This document shows positions 59,466 to 64,000 of a DNA stretch of 64,000 nucleotides, piece after piece (the stretch's first letter is position 1; each line of letters starts with the position of its first letter). A program made the translations under genes and the position numbers. Source of the DNA: Saccharomyces mikatae IFO 1815 (lineage: Eukaryota > Ascomycota > Saccharomycetes > Saccharomycetales > Saccharomycetaceae). The stretch lies in NCBI RefSeq assembly GCF_947241705.1, contig NC_079268.1:186001-250000 (forward strand), given 5' to 3'. Under the pieces are notes generated by a model, which worked only from the letters and a program-made list of their open reading frames with translations, made no database searches and was not told the origin of the DNA.

Positions 59466-60497
59466 CTATCTAAACATGGAACCCTGCGCTTCGCCTTGAG
59501 TTCTCCAGTAAGCGTTGGGCAAAGTATCCGACTGCAGACGATAAAGTCTCCATGCCTCACGGATGTGTTCAGGCAAGATGGGACTATTGTTGTATTTTTC
59601 GATGCTTACGTCTAGTTTGTTGAATTGGATAACAAGCTTATTGTACTGCTCTATAAGTTGTAGCTTCAGATCTTGTGAATTGTTGTCAGATTTTTGTAGG
59701 GATTTGGACTGTAATAATGAGTTGCCCAAGGTAGTTTCGCGTTTGTCCACTTCTTCATCTTCAAAGTAAAAATCAGGCTCGTCTTCGGGTACACTGTCGG
59801 ATTGGTAGTCTTGTTTGTACTGCTGGTTCTCTATGATGGAAAACGTTAGTTTTTTTAGGTACTTTTTTAATTTATAGCCTATCTTGGTCCTCTTGTCAAA
59901 CTCTATGCACATTTGACTTGTCAACCATTTATTTTTCACGACCATGGCTAGTTCAATTAACTCACCAGCGTATATCTTGCCTACTGCTTGCAGAAAGACG
60001 CGCATATTCTCACTGATGGTTTGATTAGCTACTGTGCTAGCCAGCTTTTTGACCTGAGTCTTGTTTAGGGATGTTCTATGAAAAACCTCAAACCGGTTCG
60101 TTTGATCTTTATCTAAGTTGGTCACCAAGAGTTTGAATTGTTCGTCCTGCATAAGTTTGTCATTTTGATCTTCGTTACCATTGGCGTCATTATTTTGTAT
60201 TTGTTGCTTTAAGATATCTTGTGGAAAGATTAAATTTTCAGGGACTTTATTAATAGAGTCCGGACCTTGATGGTTTATTTTTGCTTTCTTGTATTTATAT
60301 TTCGGATACTTTTTCAATTGATTGTTAATTGGTGCGCCTCCTGTTCTTAAGTTTTGTAATTTCCACGTAACGTAGTCTTGATCCTCACTGATGACTTGGT
60401 CTATCATCTGTTTGGTAGAAAAATAGTTTGCTATGGTCAGTATTGGCGGGTAGTTGACTTTAGGAATAGTGTCCAAGGGACCTTGAGGTTCGTTCAT
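59466..60497 (-). CDS. TAF11: Taf11, TFIID subunit with histone fold
   Basis: 343 aa (S. cerevisiae 346). Taf11 pairs with Taf13 through a histone fold and contacts TBP and TFIIA within TFIID. The fold spans about residues 115-205 (RFEVFHRTSLNKTQVKKLAS, ISENMRVFLQAVGKIYAGEL, ELAMVVKNKWL). It is followed by a basic linker, an acidic stretch (EDEPDFYFEDEEVDK) and the C-terminal conserved PILPEHIREAWRLYRLQ. The start is MNEPQGPLDTIPKVNYP. It is divergent from TRM9, with ~200 bp between. Confidence 0.95.
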   Translation of the reverse strand: MNEPQGPLDTIPKVNYPPILTIANYFSTKQMIDQVISEDQDYVTWKLQNLRTGGAPINNQLKKYPKYKYKKAKINHQGPDSINKVPENLIFPQDILKQQIQNNDANGNEDQNDKLMQDEQFKLLVTNLDKDQTNRFEVFHRTSLNKTQVKKLASTVANQTISENMRVFLQAVGKIYAGELIELAMVVKNKWLTSQMCIEFDKRTKIGYKLKKYLKKLTFSIIENQQYKQDYQSDSVPEDEPDFYFEDEEVDKRETTLGNSLLQSKSLQKSDNNSQDLKLQLIEQYNKLVIQFNKLDVSIEKYNNSPILPEHIREAWRLYRLQSDTLPNAYWRTQGEAQGSMFR

Positions 60498-60694
60498 AAT
60501 GCGTTTGGTGCCACTGAACTTCAGTTTGCATTCTCTAATATATTGGCTAATTATCTATATACATGTTCTTTGTAATTTTTCACTTTCTTCAACTTTCCAG
60601 TTTGAGGAATTGAAAAAGAAGAGACAAAACTCGGTAATGGCCTGAGCAGAGATGAGGTTTGAAGAGCAAAGAATTAAGGGCCCACGAAAGCAAT

Positions 60695-61534
60695 ATGAAG
60701 GCGAATGAAGCAGCTGAGAAAGAACAAGAGTACGTCCACAGGGTTTATAACGAGATAGCGCCTCATTTCTCGCAAACTAGGTACAAGCCATGGCCCATAG
60801 TAACGCAGTTCTTGCAGACTCGTACAACAGGTGCTGTCGGTATTGACGTCGGGTGTGGTAACGGCAAGTACCTCGGAGTGAACCCCAACGTGTATATTAT
60901 TGGGTCAGACCGCTCAGATGGTCTCATTGAGTGTGCTAGGGGGATAAACCCATCATACAACCTCCTGGTGGCAGATGGTCTCAATCTACCACATAAAGAC
61001 AACACATTCGACTTTGCGATCTCAATCGCCGTAGTGCATCACTGGTCTACGAGGGAAAGACGTGTTGAAGTGATCAGACACGTTATATCGAAGCTGCGCC
61101 AGGGAGGGCAAGCGTTGATCTACTGTTGGGCTCTGGAGCAGGGCAGCTCCCGTAGGGGCTACCATGAAGGCATGGAGCAAGACGTCTTCGTACCTTGGGT
61201 TCTTCCCAAGGATAAACTAAAACTCAAATCCAAATCTACGCCGATTGTCAAGACCAAGACTAAGTCAAAGCCAGACTTGACGAATATTCCCCCAAAGGAG
61301 CGCTCCGAGTACTTGCAGCGCTGGAAAGAGGAACAACAACGCAGTGAGCTTTCCGGTGATGGAGAAGATGAGCAACAACAAGATCAAGAGCAGGAAAAGA
61401 AAGAGGTGAAGTATCGGTACTACCACTTATACCGTGAGGGCGAATTGGCTGAAGATTGCCGCCAAGCTGGCGCCTCCGTGTATAGTGAGGGATTTGAGCG
61501 CGACAACTGGTGGGTGGTAGCCCAGAAGAGATGA
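60695..61534 (+). CDS. TRM9: Trm9, tRNA uridine-34 carboxymethyl methyltransferase
   Basis: 279 aa from the ATG at 60695 (MKANEAAEKEQEYVHRVY), the S. cerevisiae length; no earlier ATG lies in frame. SAM-binding motif I is GIDVGCGNGKYLG at about residues 48-60, followed by LLVADGLNLPH and FDFAISIAVVHHWS. With Trm112 it makes the mcm5 ester on wobble uridines of tRNA-Arg and tRNA-Glu, affecting translation of damage-response mRNAs. A Lys-rich, then Gln/Glu-rich insert (about 175-240) varies between species. The C-terminus (EGFERDNWWVVAQKR) is conserved. Confidence 0.95.
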   Translation: MKANEAAEKEQEYVHRVYNEIAPHFSQTRYKPWPIVTQFLQTRTTGAVGIDVGCGNGKYLGVNPNVYIIGSDRSDGLIECARGINPSYNLLVADGLNLPHKDNTFDFAISIAVVHHWSTRERRVEVIRHVISKLRQGGQALIYCWALEQGSSRRGYHEGMEQDVFVPWVLPKDKLKLKSKSTPIVKTKTKSKPDLTNIPPKERSEYLQRWKEEQQRSELSGDGEDEQQQDQEQEKKEVKYRYYHLYREGELAEDCRQAGASVYSEGFERDNWWVVAQKR

Positions 61535-61618
61535 AGATGGTATATAGGTAGCCAAGCGTATTTGTAGTATCAGGTGTCGCAGTAGAAGTATGTAACAAAT
61601 TTCACAATATAGTCCAAG

Positions 61619-63373
61619 ATGCCAGTGATCAGTCATAATAATAGTGAATTTCACCTCTCTCACACTGAGGAGGAAAAGTTAAACGAGTTCCAGGTCATTA
61701 CTAATTTCCCCCAAGAGGACTTGCCGGATGTGGTGAGACTGTTGAGGAACCATGGTTGGCAGTTAGAACCAGCATTGAGCCGATATTTTGATGGAGAATG
61801 GAGAGGCGATTCGGAAGAGATTGTGAGGGAACCCACTCAAATACCTACACCCATCGATAATACCTCGGCTCCACCAATGTTGGGCCCCAGACCCTTGTCG
61901 TTTACAACCTCACTGCCCGTGATCAGGCCGTTGCCAGCCAACTTCCGCCATGATTTCAGAACGATTGGGTTGAATGGACGCCCTAACACTGTGTGGTCAA
62001 TGCTTGAATCTTTCAGTTATGATGGCAATCCCTTTCTCTTCGTTTTACTGTTAATTCCTCGGATAATTAATAGGTTGTCGGCCACAATATTCACGTTCTT
62101 TTGCACTCTTTTATCTTTGCATTCGGTAAGCGGTGGTAGTCACTCAGGAAAGCCCAAGATCTCCAAAGTTCCAAAGACACCCACTAGAGAAACGCATATT
62201 CCGCTTGCTGAAATACTGGGTGACACTAAGGACAAAGATGCATTTTGCCAGCTGAAAAGCTTTGAACCGGAAATCCCCTTCAATGAAGCGTTGCGTATCG
62301 CAAAAGAGGAATTTAAGTTTATGTTGCTCATCCTAGTAGGTGACACCTACGACACCGATACCGACGCCATAGACGTTAATTCAAAGTTACTATTAGAAAA
62401 GATCTTGTTAAACAAAAAGACGTTACAGTACCTGCGTAAGATTGATAACGACCTTATCATTTACTTGAAATGCGTACATGAGTTGGAACCTTGGTTAATT
62501 GCTCGACAGCTAGGTGTAAGGAATACGCCGGAGATCTTCCTCATTGCCAACGTTGCTAACAGGATAGCCCATTCAGAGACGGTGCCTTCACAGAGACTCT
62601 CTGTTCTCGCCAAGTTAAAAGTCAATTCGTTGAATAAATTCTTGCAGTCGTTGACGAACGCGGTGGATAGGTACAGTCCAGAATTAGTTGTTAACAAAAC
62701 TGAAATGCACGAGCTACGCATGTCAAGAGAAATAAAGAAACTACAGGAAGATGCATACAAAAAGTCGTTAGAGATGGACAAGGTCAAAGCCGTGGAAAGG
62801 GAAAAAAGCCTGAAGCTTGCTCAAGATTTAAAATTAAACTCAACTAATCACCACTTAAACTGGTTAAAAGCTTGCATCGATGAACTTCAACCATTGGATA
62901 CAACGGGAAAGCAATCTACTCTGCAGTTCAGGACTTCCAGTGGCAAAAGATTCATTAAGAAGTATCCCTCCATGACCACGCTCTACCAAATCTACCAATC
63001 TATCGGATGCCACATATACCTCGAGGTATACTCTAGTGACCGTGCCGAGTGGTCCACCGCCCTTCAGGAGAGAATCGAACAGCTCTCTACAGACGATAAT
63101 GTGCTTTGCTTCAAAGAAGGACAACTCGATGTAGGTTCTACCACTAGTATAGAAGAGCTTAGTGACATCATCAACTACGAGATCGCTTCTTTCGATATTG
63201 GGCAAAGTAAACTCGAATTCGACTTCGAATTGGTATCTCCTTTCCCTAAATATGCCGTACATCCCGATGAACAGACTTCGGTAGACCAAGTGCCTCAGCT
63301 ATGGCCAAATGGCAGTCTTTTAGTAGAAGCTCTTGTTGAGGAGGATGAAGAAGATGAAGAAGATGAAGAGTAA
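61619..63373 (+). CDS. UBX2: Ubx2, ER/mitochondrial membrane Cdc48 recruiter
   Basis: 584 aa, as in S. cerevisiae. Ubx2 brings Cdc48 to ubiquitin ligases (Hrd1, Doa10) in ER-associated degradation and also clears stalled mitochondrial import. Domains in order: N-terminal UBA (about 10-50, FQVITNFPQEDLPDVVRLLR), a membrane hairpin near 140-165 (FVLLLIPRIINRLSATIFTF), a UAS/thioredoxin-like region, a charged coiled coil (about 360-400), and a C-terminal UBX domain (about 425-570) ending in a run of Glu/Asp. It lies only 84 bp downstream of TRM9 on the same strand. Confidence 0.96.
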   Translation: MPVISHNNSEFHLSHTEEEKLNEFQVITNFPQEDLPDVVRLLRNHGWQLEPALSRYFDGEWRGDSEEIVREPTQIPTPIDNTSAPPMLGPRPLSFTTSLPVIRPLPANFRHDFRTIGLNGRPNTVWSMLESFSYDGNPFLFVLLLIPRIINRLSATIFTFFCTLLSLHSVSGGSHSGKPKISKVPKTPTRETHIPLAEILGDTKDKDAFCQLKSFEPEIPFNEALRIAKEEFKFMLLILVGDTYDTDTDAIDVNSKLLLEKILLNKKTLQYLRKIDNDLIIYLKCVHELEPWLIARQLGVRNTPEIFLIANVANRIAHSETVPSQRLSVLAKLKVNSLNKFLQSLTNAVDRYSPELVVNKTEMHELRMSREIKKLQEDAYKKSLEMDKVKAVEREKSLKLAQDLKLNSTNHHLNWLKACIDELQPLDTTGKQSTLQFRTSSGKRFIKKYPSMTTLYQIYQSIGCHIYLEVYSSDRAEWSTALQERIEQLSTDDNVLCFKEGQLDVGSTTSIEELSDIINYEIASFDIGQSKLEFDFELVSPFPKYAVHPDEQTSVDQVPQLWPNGSLLVEALVEEDEEDEEDEE

Positions 63374-63580
63374 TAATGAAATAAATCTCGTAAAAAACGA
63401 CAAACGCGTACAAAGAGCTCCCGAGGTTTACTTTTTTTCATTTCTTGTCTTTACTCTTTCGTCTCCCTAATGATTTTGGTCGACTGTTAGCTGTTACGTG
63501 TTATATGTCTGTTTAACAGCTGGGGGCTACGTTTATATTTGTATAACTCAGTTGATCCCATAAAGAAAAAGCAAAAAAGG

Positions 63581-64000
63581 ATGCAGATGTTACAGTTTTG
63601 GTTGGCAGCTTTAATCTCTTTAGTGGTGACCGTACAGGGTTTACATTTGGACATTGCAGCATCTACAACCCCGGAACCAGTTTGTATTCGTGATTTCGTC
63701 AGCGAAGGTCAATTGGTCGTTGTGGACGTCCACTCAGATGGTTCTGTTGGTGATGGACAAAAGTTAAATCTTGTTGTTCGTGATTCTGTTGGAAATGAGT
63801 ATCGTAGAAAGAGGGATTTTGCAGGTGACGTTCGTGTTGCGTTTACTGCCCCATCTTCTACAGCCTTCGACGTTTGCTTCGAAAATGAGGCCCAGTATCG
63901 CGGTCGTTCTTTGAGCAGGGCCATCGAATTGGACATTGAGAGCGGTGCCGAAGCTCGTGATTGGAATAAGATCAGCGCTAATGAGAAGTTAAAGCCTATA
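63581..64000 (+). CDS. ERV25: Erv25, p24 family COPII vesicle protein (3' end cut by window)
   Basis: The first 140 codons of a protein of about 211 aa; the window ends inside it. A signal peptide ([20 protein letters not shown]) is followed by the lumenal GOLD domain with the two conserved Cys (VCIRDFV and DVCFENE), which form a disulfide in p24 proteins, and by [14 protein letters not shown]. Erv25 pairs with Emp24 to carry GPI-anchored and other cargo from ER to Golgi. The membrane helix and dilysine tail lie beyond the window. Confidence 0.96.
   Translation, partial: MQMLQFWLAALISLVVTVQGLHLDIAASTTPEPVCIRDFVSEGQLVVVDVHSDGSVGDGQKLNLVVRDSVGNEYRRKRDFAGDVRVAFTAPSSTAFDVCFENEAQYRGRSLSRAIELDIESGAEARDWNKISANEKLKPI

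Noticed and set aside
60763-61598. Antisense frames across TRM9
   Set aside because: Shadow frames of a conserved methyltransferase gene.

Overview
The window is nuclear DNA from a budding yeast of the Saccharomyces sensu stricto group. Gene order and protein sequences match the left arm of S. cerevisiae chromosome XIII from AIM32 (YML050W) to ERV25 (YML012W). Introns carry GTATGT and TACTAAC signals. It is probably not S. cerevisiae itself: many proteins differ from my memory of the S288C products by scattered substitutions and small length changes (Rse1 acidic tracts, the Rad52 linker, one extra Ser in Rps18B). Neither of the Ty1 elements found in S288C near PRP39 and VPS71 is present. I cannot name the species from sequence alone; a sibling such as S. 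paradoxus, S. mikatae, S. jurei or S. kudriavzevii is likely.

Layout. 1-10.2 kb: AIM32 (3' part), RSE1, GSF2, PRM6, PRP39. 10.2-12.1 kb: tRNA-Gly(GCC) followed by a stack of LTR relics (Ty3/sigma pieces, a Ty1/Ty2-type delta and two solo LTRs of a third family with perfect 5-bp target duplications). 12.5-18.2 kb: RRN11, CAT2, VPS71. 18.4-19.9 kb: intron-containing tRNA-Pro(UGG) and a second LTR cluster. 20.3-34.4 kb: YMD8, a YML037C-like gene, CGI121, AMD1, SRC1, RAD52, NDC1, RCF1. 34.8-47.0 kb: USA1, TSA1, YOX1, RPS18B, YML6, RPS17A, NSE5, APT1. 47.2-64 kb: UNG1, YML020W-like, OST6, YML018C-like, PSP2, PPZ1, TAF11, TRM9, UBX2 and the start of ERV25.

These are mostly unlinked housekeeping genes, each with its own promoter. 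Themes recur without operon logic: splicing and transcription (RSE1, PRP39, RRN11, TAF11, YOX1), ER quality control and secretion (GSF2, USA1, UBX2, OST6, ERV25), genome maintenance (RAD52, NSE5, UNG1), nuclear envelope (SRC1, NDC1), translation (RPS18B, RPS17A, YML6, TRM9, CGI121) and purine salvage (AMD1, APT1). Six protein genes have introns, including a 3-nt first exon (RPS17A), a 4-nt first exon (PSP2) and the overlapping alternative 5' splice sites of SRC1.

I found no unknown multi-gene system, CRISPR array or bacterial-type defence locus. The more unusual material is at the gene-structure level: conserved dual splicing, tiny upstream reading frames before RSE1 and UNG1, clusters of ARCCCTAA (Tbf1-type) motifs, and an LTR whose 5' end is repeated four times in tandem. 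Comparisons with S. cerevisiae are from memory, not from an alignment.
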